A stretch of 14,514 bases of DNA from Podochytrium sp. JEL0797 (Eukaryota; Chytridiomycota; Chytridiomycetes; Chytridiales; Chytriomycetaceae): the NCBI GenBank assembly GCA_027596195.1, contig JADGJG010000664.1, positions 1 to 14,514 of the forward strand, read 5' to 3'. The notes beneath the pieces are model-generated. The model saw only the letters and a program-made list of their open reading frames with translations. It searched no databases and had not been told where the DNA came from. Of the stretch, positions 1-7,676 are shown piece by piece. How positions within the stretch are numbered: position 1 is the first letter of the stretch; the number at the start of each line of letters is the position of its first letter. A program made the translations under genes and the position numbers.

Positions 1-665
1 AGAACGTGACCTCCAACGAAATGGTCCCATGGAGACGCGCCCACATGTCGAACCTCGTGAACGCGTTCGATTTCCAAAACCCCAACTTCACCATTCCCAC
101 TGTCCCCGTTGCGCCAGCCCCACACAAGAACATTCTCGGGAAATACGATGGATCGACGTGGTGTCAATTCCTCCACCCAATTACAAAGCCAGCCGTGCCT
201 TACTCTAGCCAGATTGCCCCGAACGCGGTTTCCACCATGTCCGAAAACGGGTTCAAAAAGGTCCGCGGAGCTCTCACGGAGGGTCGTTACCTCACGTTTG
301 AAGCCAACGGTGTCGCGTTGGCGAACGTCCTCACGGGATCTGTCGCCACCACCGCCACGACTGCCGCTCACGACGCGTTCATCCAGAGATGGATTCTCCA
401 TGTGATTGCATTGGGTGGAAACACGTTCCAGATCCAAAGCGCCGCGGATTCTCGGTACATTGGTGTTGGAGCCACGTTGGGAGCGTTGGCAGCCGCGGAT
501 ACGTTTACCATCACGTTCCAAGCCGGTTCTGGGTACGCTCTTCAAGGTACGGCTGGGAACTATCTCGCGTTGAATGGTGCTGGGGCGGTGGTTGCCTCGC
601 AGTCGATCTTTTATTTCTCAGTGTTTTCTGTGACTTACCAGAACAAGACGGTTGTTCTTCCTTAA
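1..665 (+). CDS. C-terminal part of a phosphoesterase-family phospholipase C with a beta-trefoil-like tail (5' partial)
   Basis: The reading frame is already open at base 3 and runs off the left edge, so this is only the 3' end of a gene; there is no ATG at the edge. The first ~35 residues (TSNEMVPWRR, then a NAFDF motif followed by proline-rich sequence) resemble the end of the catalytic domain of the phosphoesterase/phosphatidylcholine phospholipase C family, which cleaves phospholipid head groups and is usually secreted. From about residue 85 to the end comes a Gly/Ala-rich beta-strand region with repeated aromatic-containing units (GRYLTFEANG, SRYIGVGATLG, GNYLALNGAG) that looks like a fascin/ricin-type beta-trefoil, possibly for carbohydrate or surface binding. 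Active-site residues would lie outside the window. It ends at TAA 663-665, with AATAAA at 690-695. A paralogue, about 92% identical over 219 residues, lies inverted at the right edge. The family call is fairly likely; the trefoil call is inference. Confidence 0.7.
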   Translation, partial: NVTSNEMVPWRRAHMSNLVNAFDFQNPNFTIPTVPVAPAPHKNILGKYDGSTWCQFLHPITKPAVPYSSQIAPNAVSTMSENGFKKVRGALTEGRYLTFEANGVALANVLTGSVATTATTAAHDAFIQRWILHVIALGGNTFQIQSAADSRYIGVGATLGALAAADTFTITFQAGSGYALQGTAGNYLALNGAGAVVASQSIFYFSVFSVTYQNKTVVLP

Positions 666-689
666 AATTTGACGAGTTGTGTAGACGAT

Positions 690-695
690 AATAAA
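690..695 (+). terminator. AATAAA polyadenylation hexamer of the left phospholipase gene
   Basis: The canonical hexamer lies 25 bases after the stop codon. The right-hand copy carries the same hexamer in a slightly rearranged 3'UTR. Confidence 0.5.
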
Positions 696-707
696 ATTAG
701 TGAGATA

Positions 708-1142
708 TTAAAAAATGGGTTTACTTTTCTAAAAAGGTGGTGATAATATATCAAAAAATTGACTACGTCAACGGAAGAGCTCGTGAGGCTGGAACCAAAA
801 GAGGCTGACCTAATCCTCGCGATAAGGCGAGAGAATGTCGCACGGCCAGTCCCGTGAGAGATAAAAGGAATAAACGGGATTACAAAGCATTGATTTACAC
901 AAACACGCGGAGAAATATTACAAGAAATGAATGAGTTTTGTGTCTGAAGAAGAACATTGCTGTCGCTTCTTTTTTTACTCGCGACGAACGCGACGAGAAC
1001 GCTCCAAACGGGTTCTTCACGAATCCCTCTAAGTCCACCAGTCGCGGTCATCACAGCATAGCGGTATTTGATCCAGAATCCGAAGTAAACGTCAGAGGAT
1101 GAAAATCTCAAACACATTCCCAGTCCATAAATTCGAACCAAA
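708..1142. other. Stretch with no recognised gene
   Basis: The sequence is AT-rich at first (708-770), then mixed. Reading frames here are short or are run-through of the third frame on the minus strand. Two small perfect-stem hairpins occur: around 833-848 (CTCGC/GCGAG arms) and around 841-857 (CACGG/CCGTG arms nearby). I see no tRNA, snRNA or conserved protein. It probably holds the 3' ends of the flanking convergent transcripts. Confidence 0.5.
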
Positions 1143-1362
1143 TTACAACCACACAAAGTCCTCGGGAGGGCGACACATTGCCTTGTGACCTCCCTTCCAA
1201 GCCGCGCGTTGACAAACGGGAGAACAGTAGAATTTGCTGAAGCACCGTTGGCACTTTTTGAGTGGCCCACTTGTCGCCATCGACATCCTCTTCCGCCTGC
1301 GCGTTCTCGGCGTGCGGCAGGACACCGCATTCATCGCATTTCTGACCAGGTATACGACACAA
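1143..1362 (-). CDS. MYND-type zinc-finger protein fragment, split across two frames
   Basis: Two adjacent minus-strand frames together carry all the metal ligands of a MYND zinc finger, a protein-interaction domain. One frame has QKCDECG near the 1340s; the other has CQRC, FYCS, VCQ, W, GHK and C before a stop at 1143. This matches C-x2-C ... C-x2-C ... YC-x3-CQ ... W ... H-x3-C. The frame change falls around 1253-1262 at a run of five A (minus strand), where one A fewer would make the domain continuous. No intron of workable length and phase can replace it, because only ~56 nt separate the halves. The first-frame part has an upstream TAG and no ATG, so a 5' exon is also missing or unrecognised. 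Spacing between the two CxxC pairs is longer than usual. Either a recent pseudogene or a one-base sequence error. Confidence refers to the MYND coding remnant; the extent is uncertain. Confidence 0.55.
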
Positions 1363-1675
1363 TGCAATCTGATAAATTGACGGCTGTTCCTACGTTCGAA
1401 GGGAAAGTGACGCCAAATCATGACTCGCGACGGGGATTCAAAGTATTTGGCGGTAGTGCCCGCGGGGGTGAGTCGGTCTTGTTTCATTGAAGCTGCTCAG
1501 ATTGGAGCGTGCGAGAGTTAACAGCGAATCGGGGTGGGTAGGATTGAGAAAATGCATTGTTTTTGTTTTTTCGCATTCGAGATCCTCAGTTTTCATACTG
1601 CCCAACATCAACCCACATTCACACACGAGACGAACTTCAATATTCAAAAAGAAAATGTAGCACTCCTATTCCACT
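1363..1675. other. Spacer between the MYND remnant and ELP4; 5' exon of the MYND gene unresolved
   Basis: Minus-strand frames here (for example one with an ATG at 1487, and one from 1647 to 1438) could supply an N-terminal exon. A good acceptor (CTGGTCAG) lies just before the first MYND cysteine pair, but I found no donor with a convincing consensus that also keeps the phase. The ELP4 3'UTR must also lie here. Confidence 0.4.
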
Positions 1676-3040
1676 TCAAAAATCCAACAACGAAGACCCC
1701 TGCGTCCCCACCCCCGCATGCGAATGCCCCTTCACCCCACACCCACCACCACCCGCACTCCCAATCGACTTTGAAACCTTCCTCCCCACCTCCGCAGCCC
1801 CACCCTTCCCCGCCACCGCCGCCTCCGCAACCTCATCCTTCTCGGGCGGAAGCCGAAACGGCTCGACCAAAAACCGCTTCCGCCGCGCCTTGAAGGCGAG
1901 GGAATGGATATCTGCTGGAGAGAGTTTCGAACAGGCCGAGGGTGTGAGTGTGTGGATGGGAGACAGTTTGTGAATATGCAGGAATCCGTGGTATTCAGAA
2001 GTGAAGTGGTCGCCAAAGATGCGTTTGGAACCTTTTGATGGGGGGGTCAGAACGCAAAAATAGGGGATGCGAAATTTAAAAAAAAAACCGCGCCTGCACT
2101 TACCCGAAAACGATTCCACCTCCATCACAACATCACAAGCATGCATCGCCATCCTCATATACGCGTTCTCCCCGACTCCAACATGATGCCCCTCATAAAG
2201 ATACCCGGGCACCGTGACCACACACACGACCCTCCCCCCCTTCATGACACCCCTCAACCGCGTGCAAAAGGAGACAAAAGCATGCATGCTCGCGGGTGAG
2301 CCAGCGTCGATGCCAAACTGGGGAGACGCGAGGTCATTCAGAATAATGCGAAGGAGGTTTGGAGTTCCCATGGGGGTGTCGGAGGCGCGGAATTTGCCTT
2401 GTGTAAGAATAGAGGTAAGGGCCGCCAGGAGTTTGTCGTACAACTCCGAAGCGGTTGCAAGCGGGTTTTCATCGATCCATTCTTGGACGTTGATGAGAGC
2501 GATTTGGGACGCATTCAGGGTCTGAGTGGAGATGGTTTTTGTAATATCAAAGGAGCAGCAGTATGGGCCTGAGGGTTTTGAAACGGATTGTTTTGGGGCA
2601 GCGTTGAGGTTCGGGAGGTTGTTGTATCGCCACGCGATGGTCATGTTGTTTGTTTGACGCAGTGAACCGAGGACACGGGTTGTTTCGACCTCAACAGAGT
2701 CTCCTTCGTCGTCGTCGTGGAGAGTCGAGGCAGCGTCTTCGTCTTTGATGTTGAGCATAAGTGAATTCACAAAGGCTTCTTGGTCTTTGACGCCCGCACA
2801 GCAGAGCACGTTTGCGCTGGCAACGCCCTGCGCCGCAAAGTATTTGGCAATGAGAGAGGCGTAGCCAGAGCCGCGGTCCGAAAGCACCAAAGTGACTGTG
2901 CCCAGGGCCATGTCGCCAACGCTGCCGTCGAGTGACGCAATCCCAGACGAACACACGGGCGTGCTGCCAGTAAGACCAGAGATGCGCGTGCCAAGGGCGG
3001 GGAGAGAATTCGAGGCACCGGCTTTGCGGAACGAACTCAT
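1676..3040 (-). CDS. ELP4: Elongator complex protein 4 (Elp4), two exons
   Basis: Elp4 is a RecA-fold subunit of the Elp456 ring of Elongator, which modifies wobble uridines of tRNAs. Visible hallmarks are the N-terminal SGIASLDG segment and GTVTLVLSDRGSGYASLIAKYF at residues ~47-68 (RecA-like core entry without a full Walker A lysine), TIAWRYNNLP near residue 134, PSGPYCCSFDITK, and the C-terminal AFKARRKRFLVEPFRLPPE. A 72-nt intron (donor GTAAGT at 2103, branch-like TTCTGAC, acceptor AG at 2033-2032) splits a glycine codon after residue 312. Removing it joins ESFSG to SKRIFGDHF and gives 430 residues, close to the known 420-460. The coding exons are 3040-2104 and 2031-1676. The tail is Gly/Ala/Val-rich and probably disordered. 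The start codon lies 45 bp from the ATG14 stop on the same strand. Confidence 0.9.
   Translation of the reverse strand: MSSFRKAGASNSLPALGTRISGLTGSTPVCSSGIASLDGSVGDMALGTVTLVLSDRGSGYASLIAKYFAAQGVASANVLCCAGVKDQEAFVNSLMLNIKDEDAASTLHDDDEGDSVEVETTRVLGSLRQTNNMTIAWRYNNLPNLNAAPKQSVSKPSGPYCCSFDITKTISTQTLNASQIALINVQEWIDENPLATASELYDKLLAALTSILTQGKFRASDTPMGTPNLLRIILNDLASPQFGIDAGSPASMHAFVSFCTRLRGVMKGGRVVCVVTVPGYLYEGHHVGVGENAYMRMAMHACDVVMEVESFSGKCRRGFFFKFRIPYFCVLTPPSKGSKRIFGDHFTSEYHGFLHIHKLSPIHTLTPSACSKLSPADIHSLAFKARRKRFLVEPFRLPPEKDEVAEAAVAGKGGAAEVGRKVSKSIGSAGGGGCGVKGHSHAGVGTQGSSLLDF
2032..2103 (-). other. In-frame, stop-free ELP4 intron
   Basis: The donor is GTAAGTG and the acceptor CAAAAG. A run of T sits on the sense strand. 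The length is 72 nt, a multiple of three, with no in-frame stop. Retention would add 24 residues rich in Phe, Lys and Arg that have no place in the Elp4 family, so splicing is preferred. Confidence 0.75.
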
Positions 3041-3085
3041 TGCGTGTGTTTTTCAAGAAGAAAAAAATCTCAAAGTATTCTCAAG

Positions 3086-5409
3086 TCACATTACAACTTC
3101 GAACCATCCATCCCCTCCCCCCTCCCCACCACTACTGTCCTCCTCACCCTCCTCCCCACCACCACCCTCAACACTGTCCAACACGCGCGCTAAAGCAATC
3201 ACCCCAGGATGCACCCTAACCTTCCCCGCCCCTCCTCCTCCCCCCACACCACCACCCTTCCACCCCCTCACAACAACCCCACCACCTTCCTCCTCCTCCT
3301 CTTCATCCCCTTCCTCCTCCTCGTCACCCGGTATTCGCGACGGCACGTGTTCCAATTGGGAGGTGGATCCACCCGTGTTTCCTGTGAGGAGCGTTCGGAA
3401 CGTGTGTGAAGCGTGTTTACTTGCTGAATTCGAGATGCTGGATGCAGCGCGGAGGAGGGTCGAAGTGAGAAAAGTTGGGTACGATTGTGGGTGTTCGATG
3501 GGGAGTGTCGACTGCGGTGATGGTGGTGGTGGTGGGGATAACGAGGACGACGACGACGCGGGTGCGGATGTGCGAAGCCGTGGGGGTGGTGGAATGGAGG
3601 ATTTACGTGGAATCGAGGATATCGGTGTTGAAAGGGGTGCGTTTGCAGAAGTAGAAGACGGTTTCGATCGCATTTGAAGAGCCATTTGGAGGGAATGCAG
3701 TTTTTGGAACGAGAGGTGGAACCCCGGGGTGGGATCTAGAAGAAGGGTGGGTGTAGCTGCAGGGGTGGTTCCCGCAGACGAAGAAGGAGGAGTAACATTC
3801 GTGACCGAATGGCTGGCACCTCTTTTCCTCACACGCACTGACGCAGTACCCCCGCTTTCTCCTCCGCCGCTACTGCTATTGATGCGTGGTAACAGTTGAT
3901 TCACATCCCTTCCCAAATCCCGCGCTTTGCAACAGGCGGCCAAGTTCTCGAGCGTGTTGCACGCCTTATGGAACGGAATCAACACGCCTTGCGTGTAACA
4001 GAGGTACACAATATTGTAATTGAGCATCGTGAGTCCCGTCATGAATGCGTCGTGGTTCGTGTCCGTGAGGAATAAGGGCATTTGTCTGCGGGATGTAAAT
4101 AAAAGGGGGGGTTCAATGAAAAAGCTGTGTTTTCAGAAACAGAAACACAGTTTTTTACCCTGGCATCAACCCAACTTCTGTCCCTCCACCAGCCGCGTCT
4201 CCGTTCCCACCCCCCGCGTGTTTCCCACCCAACTCGTGCATACTCGAAACGTGCGACGCGCTCCCAGCCACCACGATTCGAAACGGCAACGTAACGCCAA
4301 GATACTGACACATAATAACCGTCATATGCAACACATGTCCAAGCGCCGCGTTGAATTTTTCGCGCGGGTACACTATTTTTGTTTGTCAGCCCCAAAAATA
4401 CAAAAGAGTTTGCCAAAAACTCACGATAGGAATCTCCGAAACATGAAAACCCGACATTGACGAGTCTGAATTCAACAGGCGCGTCGTAAAAGATGGAAAT
4501 GGCGAGATCGGCGTTCGGGGACGCGAGGAGGGTCGATGACGCGGCGATGGCGGAGGCGCGAGCAGAACCCGTAAAGAGGGTGGATTGGAGGAGGGAGGTT
4601 GGGGGTGACAGTGGGGTTGGGAAAGACGGTAGTGGGGGCGAGGTTGTTATTCGTTTTGCCGTGTTTTGGAGGGAGGGAAGTGGGAGGGAGTTGCTACGTT
4701 GGACTCTGCGTAATCTGGAATAGACAGATTCGTGAGACATAGTGCTTGTTGAGGGTGTGGTTGGATGGAAAGTACCGAAACAAGCCCACAAGCTCTCGCA
4801 TCAGCATGCGTCGACACGTGCTCACGAGTTCGACGGCCTTTGTGTACCGCTCTTTGGCCTTATCCCGCTCCTTTTCGCAGCGCGTGAGTTCCTGTGTGAG
4901 GAAGGACGAGGAAGTTTTGCGAGCGAGTGCGAGTGCGGTTCTGCGTTGTGCGAGTGCTTGTTGGGTGGCGTGGAGGGCGGCGGTGTCTTTTTGTGGTGGT
5001 GTTATTTTGGTATGGAGAGTTTGTAGGAAGTGGTTACCATTGGATATTTGGATGCGCAAGCGGTCCAGTGCTTCTTTGGGATTGGGATGGCAGATGGCTT
5101 GGCTGGGCCTGGCAGCGTGTGGGCGTGTGTGGGACAGGCGGGCGGAGATTTTGTCTGCGGTGAGAGAGGCAGCGAGGGAAGTGCGCTGTGTGGCAGCTGT
5201 TGCGCGGGTGATGCTGGTGAGTGAGTAGAGTGAGTACACGAGTAGGAGAAGTGAGTACACGAGTAGTAGAACAGAAGAATACACGAAGGTGTAAGAGATA
5301 CGCACCTCTCTACCACACACTCTCTACACACAAACGCATTCCTTGTCTGACTCTCATTCACCTGGCATGCGTAGCAACACACCACGGGCGCATGGGCCTT
5401 GTCGTCCAT
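3086..5409 (-). CDS. ATG14: Autophagy protein Atg14 / Vps34-complex I subunit, five exons
   Basis: Atg14 directs the Vps34 PI3-kinase complex to autophagosome formation sites. Proposed exons are 5409-5306, 5213-4776, 4714-4425, 4372-4159 and 4085-3086, totalling 681 residues. Order of features: an N-terminal cysteine pair motif (C12-x2-C15, C28-x2-C31) as in Atg14/Barkor; a coiled coil at about residues 80-175 ending RRMLMRELVGLFR; a Ser/Pro-rich linker; then the Atg14/UVRAG core with YPREKFNAALGHVLH, YLGVTLPF, and after the fourth intron GLTMLNYNIVYLCYTQGV. Every junction keeps frame; introns are 92, 61, 52 and 73 nt. The donor of intron 2 (GTACTT, 4775) is the weakest; the others are GTGCGT, GTGAGT and GTAAAA. 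The C-terminal ~300 residues are low-complexity (Ser/Pro, then a Glu/Gly run) and longer than in yeast (344 residues in total). UVRAG/Vps38 is the alternative, but the cysteine motif and LNYNIVYLC favour Atg14. Confidence 0.85.
5230..5266. repeat. Two perfect 16-bp direct repeats inside ATG14 intron 1
   Basis: GTGAGTACACGAGTAG occurs at 5230-5245 and again at 5251-5266, a 21-bp period, with a further partial GTGAGTAG at 5221. It lies within the first ATG14 intron. Confidence 0.85.
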
Positions 5410-5447
5410 AAGAATTGAATTCTGGCGAATTTCAAAACAAAAACAAA
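5410..5447. promoter_or_regulatory. 38-bp divergent spacer serving ATG14 and the SIM-repeat gene
   Basis: Only 38 bases separate the two start codons. The sequence holds AATTGAATTC and an A-rich CAAAACAAAAACAAA leader ahead of the plus-strand ATG. The promoter elements of each gene must overlap the other's 5' exon or its first intron. Confidence 0.6.
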
Positions 5448-7584
5448 ATGTCTCTCCAAGCGGCTCTCCGCGCCCTCGAAGACAAAGACCGCGAGGTTAA
5501 ACACTCTTCTCTTCTCTGTTCCTTCTTTTGCTTAAGAAGAAACACAGCTCGAATCCCTCCGCCGCTTTCCCCCAAACTCGAGCGACGAAGAAGACGAAGA
5601 CCCCGACAACGACGACGCCATCTCTGTAGCCACATCCGCCGAAGAAGATTCAGACCCTGAACCCTACGATCCTGCGTACGACCCCCTCAAACTCTTCTGC
5701 TGCCCCTGCAGAGCGTACCTCTCGATCGACTCGTTCTCTGCCAAACAAAAGAAGGAACCGGATAATGAAGAGCGATACTGTCTCAGACACACTTCCACGA
5801 GCTGTTTCAACACTCACTATTCAAAGCCTGAACGACTCGCTAATGAAAAAGCTCCACCGGACGTGTACGGTGTCGCGATCGACGACGACGATTCTTCGGA
5901 CGACGATGACTTTATCGCAAAGAAACGCACCACCAGTCGAACCGCCTCTGCCAAAAAGGAATCCAAATCCTCCTCCTCCTCTGCCCAAACCCCGTCGCGA
6001 AATTCCAAACCAAAACACCATCACCACAACGACACGTCCATCCACGGAACCGCCGAACAACTCTTTCTCGACTCGTTCGAATCCGATTCCGACAACGACT
6101 CGGTGGACTCCTTCGCGTTCCCGGGTCCACAAACCACCACTCCTCCAAACCGCGTGATTGTGCTGGACGATTCTGATGATTCCGACGATACCCCGCTCAC
6201 AAGACCACCTCCTTCTTCTACCACGCATCGCGGTCACCAAAACATGCGTGTGGATACCAACTCGCGTGATGTGGACGACATTGATGCCGCTTTTGAACGG
6301 CGTGAGGAGGAGGACGATCTCGTGCATCGGCCATCTCCGCGGAGGAGTGTAGGGACGCCCCTGATGCGCAGAAAGTCTGTTGTTGAAGACGATGACGATG
6401 ATTCTGATGAGGTTCCACTTACGCGACCGACACCTCCATCCGCCACGCGTCGTGGGCAACGGAGCGTGCGTATGGATACCAACCCTGTCGACGACATTGA
6501 CGCCGCGTTTGAAAAATTTGAGGAGGACGAGGAGGAGTTTCCGCGGAGGAGTGTGGGAACGCCGGCAGGGCGGAGAAAGTCTGTTGTTGACGATGACGAC
6601 GATGATTCGGACGAAATTCCACTCACTCGACCTACCCCTACTTCTACCACGCGTCGCGGTCGGAACGTACATGTGGATACCAACTCGCGTGACGTGGACG
6701 GCATTGACCCCGCATTCGAGCGGCGTGAGGAGGAGGAGGAACTCGTGCATCGTCCGTCTCCGCGGAAGAGTGTGGGAACACCACTGATGCGCAAAAAGTC
6801 TGTTGTTGACGATTCCGACGACGATTCCGACGAGGTTCCACTTACGCGACCTACCCGTACTTCCACCGCGCGGCGTGGGCAACGGAACGTGCTTGTGGAT
6901 ACGAAACCTGTCGCACCACCGGTGCGCAGACTGTCTGAATTAGAAGAAGAGGAAATCGAAGATGAATGGGATTTCAACGACCTTGCGCGTCTCAAACGGA
7001 TGGAAGATAAGGAGGAGGAGTGGCGAAGGGATCTGACCGCGACTACCAACACTGCGATTGCCAAGAGTTCTCCTGTGGTGATTTCCTCTGATGAGGAGGA
7101 GGACAAGATTGTGCGTCCATCGAGTGCGAGTCGGAGGAGTGTGGTGGCGGTTGGCAAGAGTCAGCCTGTGGTGATTTCGTCGGATGATGACGAAGAGGAT
7201 GCTGTCGTGTGTCCGCCGAGTGAGGGTCGGAGGAACGGTGTAGGGAAAGCGAGGGGGATCCAGAAACGCGTTGTGTCGGATTCAGAGGGACAGAGTGACG
7301 GGTGTGTTCAGACTCCGACGCGTAAGAGACTCACGCGGGGTGGTGGAAGTGATAAAAAGAGAAGGTGTATTGGTGCTGATGTTGAAGTTGAGATGGGTCA
7401 GGAAGAGGGTGTGGGTGGGAGAGTGACGAGAGGGAGTTTGAGAGCAAGTGGAGTCAAGAAACGCGCGAGACGCGATGTGGAGTCGGGTGATGATGGTGAC
7501 AGCGATGGGTTGGAGGAGTATCCGAAGCAAACGCCGCGCAGTATCAAAAAACATCGCGTGGTTGTTTCGGACGAAGATGACTGA
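5448..7584 (+). CDS. Acidic repeat protein with CxxC/CxxH module and SUMO-interacting-like motifs
   Basis: I do not recognise a named orthologue. Exon 1 is 5448-5495 (MSLQAALRALEDKDRE) and exon 2 is 5548-7584; the 52-nt intron ends at CACAG and keeps frame (RE|LESLRRF), giving 694 residues. Near the N terminus a possible zinc module has C67-x2-C70 and C94-x2-H97, with a Stc1-like feel (CRAYLSIDSFSAKQ). The rest is disordered and very acidic (DDDD, SDDSDD runs, good CK2 targets) alternating with basic patches. Four tandem units of 68-74 residues span about residues 222-455. Hydrophobic-acidic clusters of SUMO-interacting type occur at 219-224 (VIVLDD), 526-531 (VVISSD), 557-562 (VVISSD) and at the C terminus (VVVSDEDD). 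This suggests a nuclear, SUMO-linked scaffold, broadly like the disordered half of GCNA/ACRC, but no protease domain is present. Function is inference. Confidence 0.8.
6154..6905 (+). repeat. Four coding tandem repeats of ~204-222 bp
   Basis: The core PLTRP recurs with its first codon at 6193, 6415, 6619 and 6838, intervals of 222, 204 and 219 bases, all multiples of three. A full unit reads: acidic DDSD run, PLTRPxPxSTTRRG, VDTN, D-V-D-x-ID-x-AFERREEEE, LVHRPSPRRSVGTPLMRRKSVV. The second unit lacks the LVHRPSP part and has a shortened VDTN-DID link. The fourth stops after the VDT motif. Confidence 0.9.
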
Positions 7585-7676
7585 AAAAAACAAAACCAAT
7601 ACATGTTCATTATTACCCCCATCCCTCCCCTCTGCGCATGCATTCAATAAATAAACTCCCTCCAATTGCCATCACC
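7585..7676. terminator. 92-bp convergent 3' spacer
   Basis: This lies between the stops of the SIM-repeat gene (+) and the PAM2 gene (-). AATAAA at 7646-7651 serves the plus-strand gene. No distinct minus-strand hexamer is seen, so the 3'UTRs probably overlap. Confidence 0.5.

Larger units (their letters stand above)
1..707. repeat. Left arm of a ~0.7-kb inverted repeat at the window ends
   Basis: This arm matches the reverse complement of about 13799-14514. Bases 1-99 are identical. Between 100 and 227 I count 31 differences in 128 bases, and 228-340 is again identical. Similarity fades about 40 bases beyond the phospholipase stop codon, near 707. The matching part is essentially the coding end plus a short 3'UTR, so the repeat is a pair of paralogous genes pointing inwards and not obviously a transposon terminus. 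Confidence 0.9.

Noticed and set aside
735..812. C/D-box snoRNA-like pair (GTGATAA ... CTGA)
   Set aside because: The C box is off consensus and no terminal stem or internal box pair is visible.
5821..7157. Antisense open frames of 307-353 codons opposite the repeat gene
   Set aside because: They are mirror images of the Asp/Ser/Arg-biased repeats and show periodic low complexity only.
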